NCBI RefSeq assembly: GCF_030450125.1
Contig: NZ_CP123923.1
Span: forward strand, 3,844,001 to 3,908,000
Source: Streptomyces sp. WP-1
GTDB lineage: Bacteria; Actinomycetota; Actinomycetes; Streptomycetales; Streptomycetaceae
DNA length: 64,000 bases
Direction of reading: 5' to 3'
The position numbers and the translations under genes were made by a program. This document shows, piece by piece, positions 28,778-37,338 of this stretch. A model generated the notes under the pieces. The model was not told the DNA's origin. It saw only the letters and a program-made list of their open reading frames with translations, and did no database searches. Numbering within the stretch: the stretch's first letter is position 1; each line of letters starts with the position of its first letter.

Positions 28778-30009
28778 CCACGCTGGCCGCCACCGCCGTG
28801 GCGATCCTGGAGCAGTACACCGCCCATCTGGCGGAACCGCCTCCCCCGCCCCCAGAGGAGCCCTGGGCAGTACAGTCGCTCGCCGACGGCGCAGCCGGAA
28901 TCAGTTTGCTGCACATCGAAACAGCCAGCCGATACGGCGGCTCCTGGCGCTCCGCCCACCGGTGGATCACGAGCGCGGCCTCCGGCCCCATCAGCGCGGC
29001 CGACCAGACGGGACTGTTCCTCGGCGCCCCGGCCGTCGGCTTCCTCCTCAGCGCCGTCCCTCCGGCCTACCAGCATCTGTACGCCTCGGCGCGCACGATC
29101 CTGCACCAGCACATCACCGACCTCGCCGACCGTCGCGTGGACGCTGCGCTCGCCCGCATCGACAGGGGAGACCTGCCGACCTTCGCGGAGTACGACATCT
29201 TCTACGGCCTCGCGGGCATCGGCGCCTACCTCCTGCGCACCGAGCCCGAGGGCCCAGCCCTGGCGAGGATCTTGCAGTACCTCGTCGCCCTGACCCGGCC
29301 GCTCGCCCCCACCGCCGGACGAGGGCTCCCCGGCTGGTGGGTCCGCCACGATCCGGCGCGCGGCGAGTCCCCCCACTTCCCTGGCGGGCACGGCAACTTC
29401 GGCGCCGCGCACGGCATCACTGGCCCGCTTCTCCTCCTGGCCCAGGCCCTGCGCCGCGGCGTCACCGTCCATGGCCACCACGACGCTATGTTCACCATCT
29501 GCGCCCACCTCGACGCCTGGTGCCAGCACGGTGATTCCGGCCCGTGGTGGCCGGAGCACATCTCACGTCGCGACCTTGACCGCAGGCGACCCCACCACGA
29601 CGCACCAGCTCGGCCGAGTTGGTGTTACGGCACGACAGGCATCGCACGAGCCGGCCAACTCGCCGGGCTCGCCCTGCGCTCGCCCACACTCCAGAAGTTC
29701 TACGAGGACGCCTTGTACCGGGCCTTGACCGATCCCGCGCAACTCGCCTTGGTGACCGACAGCGGCCTCTGTCACGGATGGGCGGGCGTCTATCAGACCG
29801 CTCACCGCGCAGCCGCAGACGCGCTCGACCCCCGACTGCGCACCCTCCCGGAACGCCTTGGTAGCGCCCTCGCCGCATCCGGTCAGCCCGGCTCCTCATC
29901 AACTCCCGGCCTGATCAACGGCACTGCTGGCACCGCGCTCGCCTTCACCACCTTCGCCTCGCACCAGGCGCCGAGCACTGGATGGGACGCATGTCTCTTG
30001 ATCAACTGA
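28774..30009 (+). CDS. Lanthionine synthetase LanC-like cyclase
   Basis: Zinc enzyme that adds Cys thiols to dehydro residues. The three zinc ligands of LanC are visible: Cys284 in SWCYGTTG, and Cys333-His334 in LCHGWAGV. HGNFGAAHGITG near residue 205 supplies the conserved active-site histidine region. The 411-residue length is normal for the family. ATG overlaps the lanB stop (ATGA) and the 3' end overlaps the next gene by about 20 nt, so the three biosynthetic genes are tightly coupled. Confidence 0.93.
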   Translation: MTTLAATAVAILEQYTAHLAEPPPPPPEEPWAVQSLADGAAGISLLHIETASRYGGSWRSAHRWITSAASGPISAADQTGLFLGAPAVGFLLSAVPPAYQHLYASARTILHQHITDLADRRVDAALARIDRGDLPTFAEYDIFYGLAGIGAYLLRTEPEGPALARILQYLVALTRPLAPTAGRGLPGWWVRHDPARGESPHFPGGHGNFGAAHGITGPLLLLAQALRRGVTVHGHHDAMFTICAHLDAWCQHGDSGPWWPEHISRRDLDRRRPHHDAPARPSWCYGTTGIARAGQLAGLALRSPTLQKFYEDALYRALTDPAQLALVTDSGLCHGWAGVYQTAHRAAADALDPRLRTLPERLGSALAASGQPGSSSTPGLINGTAGTALAFTTFASHQAPSTGWDACLLIN

Positions 30010-30989
30010 CTCAGGCAACCGAGCCGGTCCCGATGCAGAACGCCGTCTCGGCCGTCCTCGCCGGCCGGTCACTCGCCGACGCGGCGCACCAGTACCGGTT
30101 GGACCCCGTGATCCTCTCCGACGCGGTCGCGGTCTACGACCAGGCTGGCCGGGAAGCGCTGGCCCGCCACGAGGCCACTACCGACTGGTGGCAGACGTAC
30201 CTCCACTTCACCGACTGGCCGAACGCCGACACCACCTTCACCACGCACGTCCTGCCCATCCTGCGCGAAGCGGAGACCACCGGCGCGATCGATGGCTGGT
30301 GGTGCACTAGAAAGCACCCCTGCTGGCGGCTGCGCCTCCGGGTCCAGCCCGTGGGAGGCGCCAAGCTGACCGTCGGGGACGGCTTCGACCGCCTCGTCAC
30401 CGACGGACACCTTCAGCGCTGGTGGCCCGGCATCTACGAACCGGAGACGCCAGCGTTCGGTGGGAAGACGAGCATGACGGCCGCGCACGCCCTGTTCATC
30501 ACCGACAGCCGACAGATCCAGCAGTTGCGCCAACGCGGCGATCTCATCGTCGGGCCCAGGGAGCTCTCCGTCCTGCTGTGCACGATCATGATGCGCGCCG
30601 CCCGGTTGGAGTGGTACGAGCAGGGCGATGTCTGGGACCGCGTCATCACAACAGAACATCGCTCGGCCATCAGCGACGTTCCGCCGGAACGGCTCAACGC
30701 CCGCGCCCGCGAGATCCGCCCTCTCCTTCTCGCCGGCGGTGACGCCTTACTGCGCTCCGGAGGCCCGCTGGAACCCGTCGCCGAATGGGCCGCCGCATTC
30801 CACAGCGCCGGCCAAGCACTCGCCCACGGCGTCCAGGACGGGTCGCTGGATCGCGGACTGCGGCAGGTGCTCAGCTACCACGTGATCTTCCACTGGAACC
30901 GGCTCGGACTGTCCATGCGCGGGCAGAGCATGCTGGCTTGGGCGGCCAGGGCAGCGATTCTTCATGGTGACGAGCACAAGGAAAGCTGA
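29991..30989 (+). CDS. Thiopeptide-type bacteriocin biosynthesis domain protein (SpaB-C-like)
   Basis: A stand-alone SpaB-C/TIGR03891-like protein of about 332 residues. The diagnostic part is DWWQTYLHFTDWPNADTTFTTHVLPILREAE ... WWCTRKHPCWRLRLRV, with the C-terminal LSYHVIFHWNRLGLS. In class I systems this domain catalyses glutamate elimination. Here the full-length LanB already has one, so it may be a second elimination or tailoring enzyme. ATG 29991 has GGATGGGA before it; ATG 29982 is an alternative. A TTA codon (30747-30749) is present. Last clear gene of the cluster. Confidence 0.86.
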   Translation: MSLDQLTQATEPVPMQNAVSAVLAGRSLADAAHQYRLDPVILSDAVAVYDQAGREALARHEATTDWWQTYLHFTDWPNADTTFTTHVLPILREAETTGAIDGWWCTRKHPCWRLRLRVQPVGGAKLTVGDGFDRLVTDGHLQRWWPGIYEPETPAFGGKTSMTAAHALFITDSRQIQQLRQRGDLIVGPRELSVLLCTIMMRAARLEWYEQGDVWDRVITTEHRSAISDVPPERLNARAREIRPLLLAGGDALLRSGGPLEPVAEWAAAFHSAGQALAHGVQDGSLDRGLRQVLSYHVIFHWNRLGLSMRGQSMLAWAARAAILHGDEHKES

Positions 30990-31396
30990 GGCGCGTGACA
31001 GCGCGAACCGTCGACTGCAATGGCGTGGTGAGGACCGAACTGATCAGGCAAGCGAGAACGGCCGGGCGCAATACGGCCGCCACTTACCACTCGGCGAATA
31101 CCCCTGGGATCTCCGAGACCACGAGTGGCGATGCCGACGAGTTCATGGCAGCGCGCGACTCCAACGGCCTCAGCACGCCCCGCTGATGTATACCCGCGAC
31201 GAGATCGCAGTCATGCTCAGCACGAGGAATGGGAGCTCCGACCACCTGACGTGAGTACAGGACGACTGTACGGGTTGCCAGGAGACACAGGCAGCGGCCG
31301 ACCCCAGGGTAGGTGAGGCCGGCCGTTGCTGTAAGTGGTCGAGATTATGGCAGCCTTGGCTCATTCGGCCCCTCTGGACCGGTGTCTAATACAAGG
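30990..31396. other. Region after the lanthipeptide operon, no convincing gene
   Basis: About 400 bp. A 63-codon frame from GTG 30995 directly after the upstream stop reads TARTVDCNGVVRTELIRQAR..., but has no recognised features. No exporter, peptidase or immunity gene is present. No clear terminator hairpin with a T run is visible. Confidence 0.45.
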
Positions 31397-32251
31397 ATGG
31401 ACCACTGCAAGGCCGCAGGGCATGGCTGGAGTTGTTCGCGTACCGCCTTCTGTAAAGGATTCTGTGCGGCTCACTACCAGCAGAGGGAGCGCGGGAACGT
31501 GTTGCGTCCGGTACGAGAAAGAGCGAACTCATACCAGCGAAAGATCTGTGAGTTCGAGGGGTGCGGCAAGGAGACGAAAGCCCTGGGGCTCTGCCCGGGG
31601 CACTACCGCCAGCAGCAGCTCGGCAAGGCACTCACCCCGCTACGGGTGGTTGAGCGGAAGTCGTGCCGAGCCGACTTCTGCATACGGACCGAGTCCGCAA
31701 AGGGTTACTGCGCCGCGCACTACAAGCAGGTGGCGAAGGGAAACGAACCGACGCGCATCCGGGCCCGGCGGACTGCCCAGGAGGTAGCGCAAATCCGCGC
31801 GACCGGATACGGGCAGTGCTACGAGTGTGAGGAGATCGTCGCCGTCGAGAGGTTCCGTACGTCTGGCGGAACCGGGCTCAGCGGTGTGTGCAATGACTGC
31901 CAGAACATCCGGACCCGGCTTGCCCGGTTCAAGATGACCAAGCACGACTACGACGAACTACTCGCATTCCAAGGTGGAAAGTGTGCAGTCTGCACCTCCG
32001 GTGAGCCTCTCGGAAAGTACGACGAGTGGCACATCGACCACGACCACGCTTGTTGTCCCGGCGGCATAACCTGCGGCGAGTGTGTTCGTGGGATTCTCTG
32101 CAGCGAGTGCAACATCCGGGGAGTCACCTGGTACGAGTCGCTGCCGGTGCAGCTCCAGACCTTCGATCTGCTGAACGGCTACCTGAACGATCCGCCCGCC
32201 CGACGGTTGAGATGGAGGAAGGAGGCAGCGGCCATCGACGCCAGCCGGTGA
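31397..32251 (+). CDS. Recombination endonuclease VII-like protein with N-terminal Cys/His repeats
   Basis: Residues about 165-265 match phage T4 endonuclease VII-type nucleases (His-Me finger): GGKCAVCTSGEPLGKYDEWHIDHDHACCPG, then CGECVRGILCSECNIRGVTWYE. The IDHDH motif carries the metal-binding His/Asp and the four cysteines hold zinc. The N-terminal half has three short zinc-binding-like repeats, each ending CxxHY (FCAAHYQQ, LCPGHYRQQ, YCAAHYKQ), which may read DNA. Such nucleases come from phages and mobile elements. ATG 31397 follows AAGG. Codon bias is weaker than in flanking core genes, suggesting recent acquisition. Confidence 0.85.
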   Translation: MDHCKAAGHGWSCSRTAFCKGFCAAHYQQRERGNVLRPVRERANSYQRKICEFEGCGKETKALGLCPGHYRQQQLGKALTPLRVVERKSCRADFCIRTESAKGYCAAHYKQVAKGNEPTRIRARRTAQEVAQIRATGYGQCYECEEIVAVERFRTSGGTGLSGVCNDCQNIRTRLARFKMTKHDYDELLAFQGGKCAVCTSGEPLGKYDEWHIDHDHACCPGGITCGECVRGILCSECNIRGVTWYESLPVQLQTFDLLNGYLNDPPARRLRWRKEAAAIDASR

Positions 32252-32325
32252 GCGATCGGTCGGTACAGCCGCATGTGGCTCTCCCTTCCGACCGACTAGT
32301 GTGTCAGCGAATCCCAGGAGGCACC

Positions 32326-32916
32326 GTGCTTTCATTCACGCTCGACACCAACTGCCTCATCGCAGTCGAGGAAAAGCGCCCCGAGGCTGCAGCTGTTCGT
32401 GAACTTGTGGCACAGCAGCGCGCCAGCCGGGCAGCGGTGCGGCTGGTCGCCACCATGGCCGCTGAGAATCAGCGAGACGGCACCGTTCTGGATAATTTTT
32501 CCCACTTCCAGCGGCGTATCAGCAAACTCGGTCTTGGAGGGTTGGAGATCCTCGCGCCCGTGGCGGTGTGTGACCTCACCTACTTCGATTGGTGCGTGCT
32601 CGCGCATGACGAAGCCGAAGCGGAGGCGATCAGGCTGCATAAGGTGCTGTTCCCTACCTCACCCTTCGGCTACCTAGACGCGGTCCCCGGGAACCTGGGC
32701 GAGGAGACGCGACAACTCGCCGAACGCAAGTGGCGCAATCAGCAACTCGACGTGCTGGTCCTGCACACCCACATCATGGCGAAGGCGGACGTCTTCGTAA
32801 CAAGCGACCGGAACTTCCTGAAGCAGAGTAAGCGGCAACGCTTGGCGGAACTGGGAGCCAGGATGATACTCACTCCTGCCGACGCCGCGGCCTACGCGGT
32901 AGCCGAGTCGGGCTGA
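32326..32916 (+). CDS. PIN-like domain protein (putative RNase)
   Basis: A 196-residue protein starting FTLDTNCLIAVEEKRPEA, with Asp in LDTN, a central acidic AAENQRDG and a late DVFVTSDRNFLK, the spaced acidic residues of PIN nucleases. The GTG at 32326 has AGGAGG upstream. There is no small upstream gene overlapping it that would look like an antitoxin, so it is not an obvious toxin-antitoxin pair. It may be a stand-alone PIN effector in the nuclease-rich right end of the element. Confidence 0.68.
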   Translation: MLSFTLDTNCLIAVEEKRPEAAAVRELVAQQRASRAAVRLVATMAAENQRDGTVLDNFSHFQRRISKLGLGGLEILAPVAVCDLTYFDWCVLAHDEAEAEAIRLHKVLFPTSPFGYLDAVPGNLGEETRQLAERKWRNQQLDVLVLHTHIMAKADVFVTSDRNFLKQSKRQRLAELGARMILTPADAAAYAVAESG

Positions 32917-33054
32917 TTCCCCTCCGTGCCCTGAGACGAGGGCGCGGGGGCTTGCAGTTCGGTCTCACCAGGACGTCGTACTTGCCGTCCGCGCTGTTCA
33001 GGAACGTCTGGCCCTCTGGTACGCCCAGTCGTCCAGCCGCTGATCAGGTCCGGT

Positions 33055-33504
33055 GAACGCAGCGCAGAAGGTACATCAGGCGCGGTCGGCACCTCCAGCG
33101 CGCCAACGCTCGCGCTGGCCCTCGCCGAGGCAGGCTGGAACAACAGCAAGACTGCCCGACGGACCAACGCCTTGGCCCAGGAACGGGGCCACCACGGCGT
33201 CACTGTCGATCGGCCACGGGTCAGCCGATGGATACGCAGAGGCGAGAAGGCACGCCCACCCATCCCGGAACTCCTCGCCGACCTGCTCACTGGGCACCTG
33301 CACCGGCCCGATACGCCCGGACTCCTCGGGATCGGACCGTCCCACAGCGTGTTGATCCACTTGGACCCGACCGAACACCGCGCCTTGGCCAGGAACGCGG
33401 CCGTCGCCAACATGGCCGCCCCGCCAGTACGCTCAGGTGCTTCTTCGGCTTGCCCTCACCCAGCGGGGTGGGGGCACAACCGGCAGCTGGCCTTGAGCGG
33501 CTGA
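33055..33504 (+). pseudogene. Possible remnant of an HTH regulator
   Basis: The frame reads APTLALALAEAGWNNSKTARRTNALAQERGHHGVTVDRPRVSRWIRRGEKARPPIPELLADLLTGHL, like the HTH N-terminus of large Streptomyces regulators (an XRE-like helix pair ending in a trigger such as RWIRRG). It has no clear start codon and ends after about 150 codons without further domains, so it looks like a surviving fragment. The rest of 32917-33625 shows no gene. Confidence 0.42.
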
Positions 33505-33625
33505 ATCGTCGCTGTCGATCACGGACTGGAGTCATGGCGACGGCCCAGTGCGGAAAGCAGAGGAGGCACCATCAGATAGACAGTAGAAAGGGCGCGAAGA
33601 GCATTCCGAATGGGTACCGCGTCGA

Positions 33626-35551
33626 CTACTGGCGGGCGGCCAGAGAGCGGACGTTCTCCAGCAACGCGTACAGCAGGAACGGGGGCTCCGTCGCGACGGT
33701 CCGGGTGGTCTCCAGGTACGTCGCCGAGTTCTTGCCGTCCACGCCCTGGCCGGTACGGACCAGTTCCCTCCTGCGCTCCTGCCAGGACGGCCAGTGCTCG
33801 TCGAGGTAGGTCTCCAGGGTGTCCTCGAAGACGGTGTAGCGGCGGGTCGACTCATCGGCGGGCTGGGGAGTGGGCGTTGCGCCCAGGTACCGGAGGAGGT
33901 TGGCGTTCTTGGTCCGGTTGTGCCGGGCCTGGTTCTCGGCCTGCCGCTCCGCCTTCTCCCGCTCGTACGGGTCGCGGTTGCTCACCGCCTCCCGCTTGCG
34001 CTCCTCCATGCCCGCGTCACCGTCGAACAACACGTGGCAGGGCACTCCCAGCGCGCTGAACAGCGCGTCGGAGAGCATGAGGTTGTCCTTGCCGTTGACC
34101 TGGATGACGCTCACGCCCTCCGCGCCCAGGTTGATCCCCGACCGCTCCGCACAACCGGTGATCACGCCCTCGTCCCCACCGCCCTCGACCAGCACCACGG
34201 CGTGGGCGAAGAAGCCCTCGGCCAGGGCGCCGCCGAGCGTACCCTCGGTCCGGCTGCGGATCACCTGCTTGTCGACCAGCCCGTCCAAGACCCGGCACAG
34301 GTCCTCCTCCGTGGCCTGCCACACCTCGGTGACCGGGTGCTCGGCGCCGGCGTCGCGGCTGAGCCGGCGGATCTGGTGATAGCCCTTCGGGTCGATGAAA
34401 ACGGGGTTGTGGGTGGCGTACATGATCTGGGTACGCCCCTGCGGCGAGGACGCGACGAGCTCGCGCAGTACCTTCGCGAACGTCCGTGCCTGCGGCGGGT
34501 GCTGAAACAGCTCCGGCTCCTCGACGGCCAGGCACAGCGTCCGTATACCACCACCGGCCGAGCTCCTTCGGTCGGCCAGGTACTTCAGCGCCGCGATGAT
34601 CAATGCCCGCTGGAAGCCGTGGCCCTGTCGGTAGACCGAGGTCTGGGCGGCGCCGTCCTGGATGCTCACCTGGAACGAGGTCCGGGCCGGCCTCGGCACA
34701 TGCACCGTCGGCGTCACGACCACCTTGCGCCCGGTGGTGAACTTGGCGACCTCGGCGGACAGCGCGTCCGACACCTCGCCGAGCACCGGCCCGTAGACCT
34801 TGGCATGCAGCTCCTTGCGTGCCAGATGGGCGTTCTCCTCGATCTCGCCGAGCTGCTCGTTCGCCTGCGAGCGGTCCACGGCGTGGTCGAGGATGCGGCC
34901 AACCGCGGTCGTCTTCTGGTCGTCCGCCTCCTCATACGCCCGCAGGTCGGCGGAGACGAACACGAAGTCGATCAGCTGGGCGAGTCTGCTCTGCCCGGCA
35001 AAGCCGAAGAAGTGGGTGTCCTCGACCTCGGCCTCGGTGAGGCTGTCGCGGTGGGCCAACTCCCAGGTCTGCATCGCCTCCAGGGCCTTGTCCTTGCTTC
35101 CGGCGGCCGGCAGCCCGAGGCCCGGGTCGCTCGCCCGCAGCCGATCGTAGGCGCGGCGCAGATCCATCGCCTTCTCGTTCCGGCGTACGTCCTCGAACGG
35201 CCCGTACGCCAGCGCCTTGCCGGTGATCTTGTCCTCGCCGTTCTGCCACGTCCGCCAGATGCTCACGCTCCGCGCACCCTCGGGCGCGTACCGGCCGAGG
35301 GTCTGCCGGTCATGGTCGGTGAGGCCGTCAAACTCCACCTCCACGGTGATACGGCCGTCGGCGGATCCGGAGTGGACGTCGTCATCGCTGAGCGAGACAC
35401 CCCGTTCGCCGTTGAAGAACCAGTCGAGCGCGCGCAGCACGGTGGACTTGCCGACGCCGGTCGGCCCGATGAAGGAGGTGATGTCTTCGAAGGACACGTC
35501 CACCTTGTGCAGACAACAGAAGTTCTCGATGCGAACGCGCTTAATTTTCAC
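33626..35551 (-). CDS. OLD-family ATPase-TOPRIM endonuclease
   Basis: The 641-residue protein has an SMC/RecF-like ATPase with Walker A FIGPTGVGKSTVLRALDWF (residues 29-37) and an ABC-type Walker B AVEEPELFQHPPQ near 345. A C-terminal TOPRIM nuclease has VVLVEGGGDEGVI and LFDGDAGMEERK. This is the overcoming-lysogenisation-defect nuclease design, used in solitary OLD (class 1) and GajA-type phage defence. No UvrD-like GajB partner adjoins it. It is likely a defence gene at the right end of the element. Confidence 0.88.
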   Translation of the reverse strand: MKIKRVRIENFCCLHKVDVSFEDITSFIGPTGVGKSTVLRALDWFFNGERGVSLSDDDVHSGSADGRITVEVEFDGLTDHDRQTLGRYAPEGARSVSIWRTWQNGEDKITGKALAYGPFEDVRRNEKAMDLRRAYDRLRASDPGLGLPAAGSKDKALEAMQTWELAHRDSLTEAEVEDTHFFGFAGQSRLAQLIDFVFVSADLRAYEEADDQKTTAVGRILDHAVDRSQANEQLGEIEENAHLARKELHAKVYGPVLGEVSDALSAEVAKFTTGRKVVVTPTVHVPRPARTSFQVSIQDGAAQTSVYRQGHGFQRALIIAALKYLADRRSSAGGGIRTLCLAVEEPELFQHPPQARTFAKVLRELVASSPQGRTQIMYATHNPVFIDPKGYHQIRRLSRDAGAEHPVTEVWQATEEDLCRVLDGLVDKQVIRSRTEGTLGGALAEGFFAHAVVLVEGGGDEGVITGCAERSGINLGAEGVSVIQVNGKDNLMLSDALFSALGVPCHVLFDGDAGMEERKREAVSNRDPYEREKAERQAENQARHNRTKNANLLRYLGATPTPQPADESTRRYTVFEDTLETYLDEHWPSWQERRRELVRTGQGVDGKNSATYLETTRTVATEPPFLLYALLENVRSLAARQ

Positions 35552-36163
35552 GGTCGTCCTGGGTGTCCGTTACTGGTGGGGCTTTTAAATGCCCATGTGA
35601 CGAACGTGACGCTAGCAGCACCCGTGGCAGGTGATCTGTCGTTTTAAGACAGCGCGATCAGATCCGCATAGCGGACAGCGCGTCCCTGCCAGACGTCTTA
35701 CGCTCGGAGCCACGCACCGCCTGATGCGAAAGCCGTCTTCCCCTGTGGCGTCGGGGCACGACGCAGCCGCAACCAGCGGCACGTAGCCGAGGACACCGAG
35801 CTGATCCCTAGCGACTGAGCGCACACGCGACCCGTCATACAGCCGACTCCTGCGGCCCACTCAGCCTGCACTTGGCGGTCGCGGTCCAGGCTCAGATGGT
35901 TCCGGTCGGTGACGGACGACAGCGGTACGACCACGGGCCTGGAGATCGAGTGCCAAGACCTGAGCACCAAGCTCGGCCGTGGGCGGGACGTTGTCAGCAC
36001 TATGGCTGACTGAGTGATCACCACTACAGCAACCAGAGTCACACACGGTCACCGCCGAACTGCGCGATGACGCCGATTGGGATCCCCTACCGAATCGCTG
36101 CGGCGTTGTTTCCGGTTCGAGTGCTGACGCGGTCAGTCAGCTTCTCCACCCCAACACGAACCC
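35552..36163. other. Intergenic stretch of the element, no convincing gene
   Basis: About 610 bp upstream of the OLD gene. It contains a lower-GC patch just before the OLD start (CTTTTAAATGCCC) that suits its promoter. A short frame on the minus strand (35612-35860) ends in a CPLC ... CHGC zinc-ribbon-like tail, too weak to call. Confidence 0.4.
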
Positions 36164-36337
36164 TCATCCGCCACTACCCTCGGTGGGAGGTCCCGGGCCT
36201 CTCATCACTCGGAGAAGATCGCGCCACGCGCGGACAACGGCGCCTAGGTCCAGCAGGAGTTCCCGCAGCTGGCGCAGCATCAGGCGTATCACCAACAGCC
36301 CTATGACAGTGCCCCACACCGTGACGGTCCACCCCAT
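36164..36337 (-). CDS. Small single-helix membrane protein (57 aa)
   Basis: MGWTVTVWGTVIGLLVIRLML (one membrane helix) is followed by an amphipathic, basic segment (RQLRELLLDLGAVVRAWRDLLRVMRG). ATG at 36337 is preceded by GGGAGG at good spacing. It lies 430 bp inside attR on the minus strand. No known family; a small stress or phage-exclusion membrane protein is one possibility among many. Confidence 0.5.
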   Translation of the reverse strand: MGWTVTVWGTVIGLLVIRLMLRQLRELLLDLGAVVRAWRDLLRVMRGPGPPTEGSGG

Positions 36338-36770
36338 CGGATTGCCTCCCTGCTCAGGCACCAGGCTTCTCGCCATCGGGGATCAGGTCTTTACCAGGGG
36401 CGGGTAAACCTTCAGATCCTGAGGCACGGATTCGTGTCGCGTTCACCGGCGCCATTACCAGGCTGCCCGTCGTGGAGATCGAAGGCTGCATCCTAAAAGA
36501 GGCTTTTTGTGATCTTCCGAATCAGGCGCAGGGGATCGACATCCGTGCGCAGTCGCAACGTTTTGTGGCAGTGGGACTACATGTCGACGGCTCCGGACGC
36601 CAGAGAAGGCACCGTAGACACGACGCTCCACCACCTCGCGACGCCGTGCCCATAGCGTGCCCTTCAGAGCGGACAACGACGGTCAACAGGGGTGCGAATG
36701 CGTCCCTCGCGAACGGAGACTTAAGCATGAACGCGCAGGTGAGGGCCCATGAGTGCGTTCAAGCGCCGTC
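36338..36770. other. Right end of the element before attR, no gene seen
   Basis: No ORF with protein character. Short frames entering attR (from 36727, MNAQVRAHECVQ) simply run into the tRNA fragment. Integrase arm-binding sites would be expected here or at the left end, but I cannot identify repeats with confidence. Confidence 0.4.
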
Positions 36771-36814
36771 GCTTCCCAAGCTGAGAGCGCGAGTTCGATT
36801 CTCGTCACCCGCTC
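36771..36814. repeat. attR: 44-bp copy of the tRNA-Gly 3' segment
   Basis: Identical to 11163-11206. The bases upstream do not continue the tRNA, so this is the displaced 3' part of the original gene and marks the right end of the element. Confidence 0.96.
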
Positions 36815-36820
36815 TATAAA

Positions 36821-36849
36821 GAACCCCCAGGTCAAAGACCTGGGGGTTC
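36821..36849. terminator. Ancestral tRNA-Gly terminator beyond attR
   Basis: GAACCCCCAGGT pairs with ACCTGGGGGTTC around CAAAG, followed by TTTG. It is the counterpart of the hairpin at 11214-11240. The flanking TTGTTGTCT occurs in both. Confidence 0.85.
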
Positions 36850-37338
36850 TTTGTTGTCTGGAAGGAAGCGGTACACCGAGTACAGCTCCCGCTTGGGGTC
36901 CGACTCGTCACACTGCGCCTGAAACCTGCGGAAGATCTCGCTCTCATCCGTTTTCTCGACCGGGGCGCCTTTGATCGCGTCGATAAGGTCCTGGGGCACG
37001 TTGAACGCCTTTTGCATGTTCTCAGCGGCAGCCCGGGGCATCCGGCCTCCCTCAGCGAACACGGCAGCCGCACCGGCGTCACCCTTCTGGGAGGGCCACT
37101 GCAAGCTGACGGTCGTTCCAACCATGGTGCGCAGCAGAATGAGCGTCTCGTGACGGTATCCGCTATCGATGAGATGCAGAACCGCCTCGGCAAGGCGATG
37201 CACTTCAGTGCACCAACCGTGCGCGAGGAGGACTGATCGGTACCTGTGCCGCTTCGTTTCGACCGGCCCAGCCGCCCGGTAGTCTGCGATCAGATTCTCG
37301 GCGGCCTCACGGTACTGCTGCGGCGTGACGCCACTCAT
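36832..37338 (-). pseudogene. DUF5677-like gene clipped at its 3' end
   Basis: Starts MSGVTPQQYREAAENLIADY with a good AGAAGG RBS and continues AHGWCTEVHRLAEAVLHLIDSGYRHETLILLRTMVGTTVSLQW, a helical pattern like DUF5677-type proteins, whose members are longer. Translation runs straight into the tRNA terminator hairpin and stops there (DNKEPPGL), so the true C-terminus is gone. The truncation at the att-proximal terminator suggests an earlier recombination event there. Confidence 0.6.

Larger units (their letters stand above)
11163..36814. mobile_element. Integrative element in tRNA-Gly(CCC), about 25.6 kb, with lanthipeptide cargo
   Basis: Bounded by the 44-bp att repeat and carrying int, xis, an XRE repressor, a replication-initiation-like gene, a DnaC-like ATPase, mobC and a broken relaxase. 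This matches the actinomycete integrative and mobilisable/conjugative element plan. No TraB/FtsK-like translocase, Spd spread proteins or Pra-type activator are seen, so it is probably mobilisable at best. Cargo includes an HTH-ATPase-TPR gene, an FxLD lanthipeptide cluster and several nuclease-like genes. Confidence 0.9.

Noticed and set aside
30995..31186. A 63-codon frame after the SpaB-C-like gene considered as a second precursor
   Set aside because: It has only one Cys, no FxLD-like leader and no clear RBS.
32026..32325. N-terminal extension of the PIN-like protein
   Set aside because: It lies inside the endonuclease VII-like gene in another frame; the GTG at 32326 has an AGGAGG and begins the PIN pattern.
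33626..35551. OLD gene as part of a Gabija pair
   Set aside because: No UvrD/GajB-like helicase gene is adjacent on either side.
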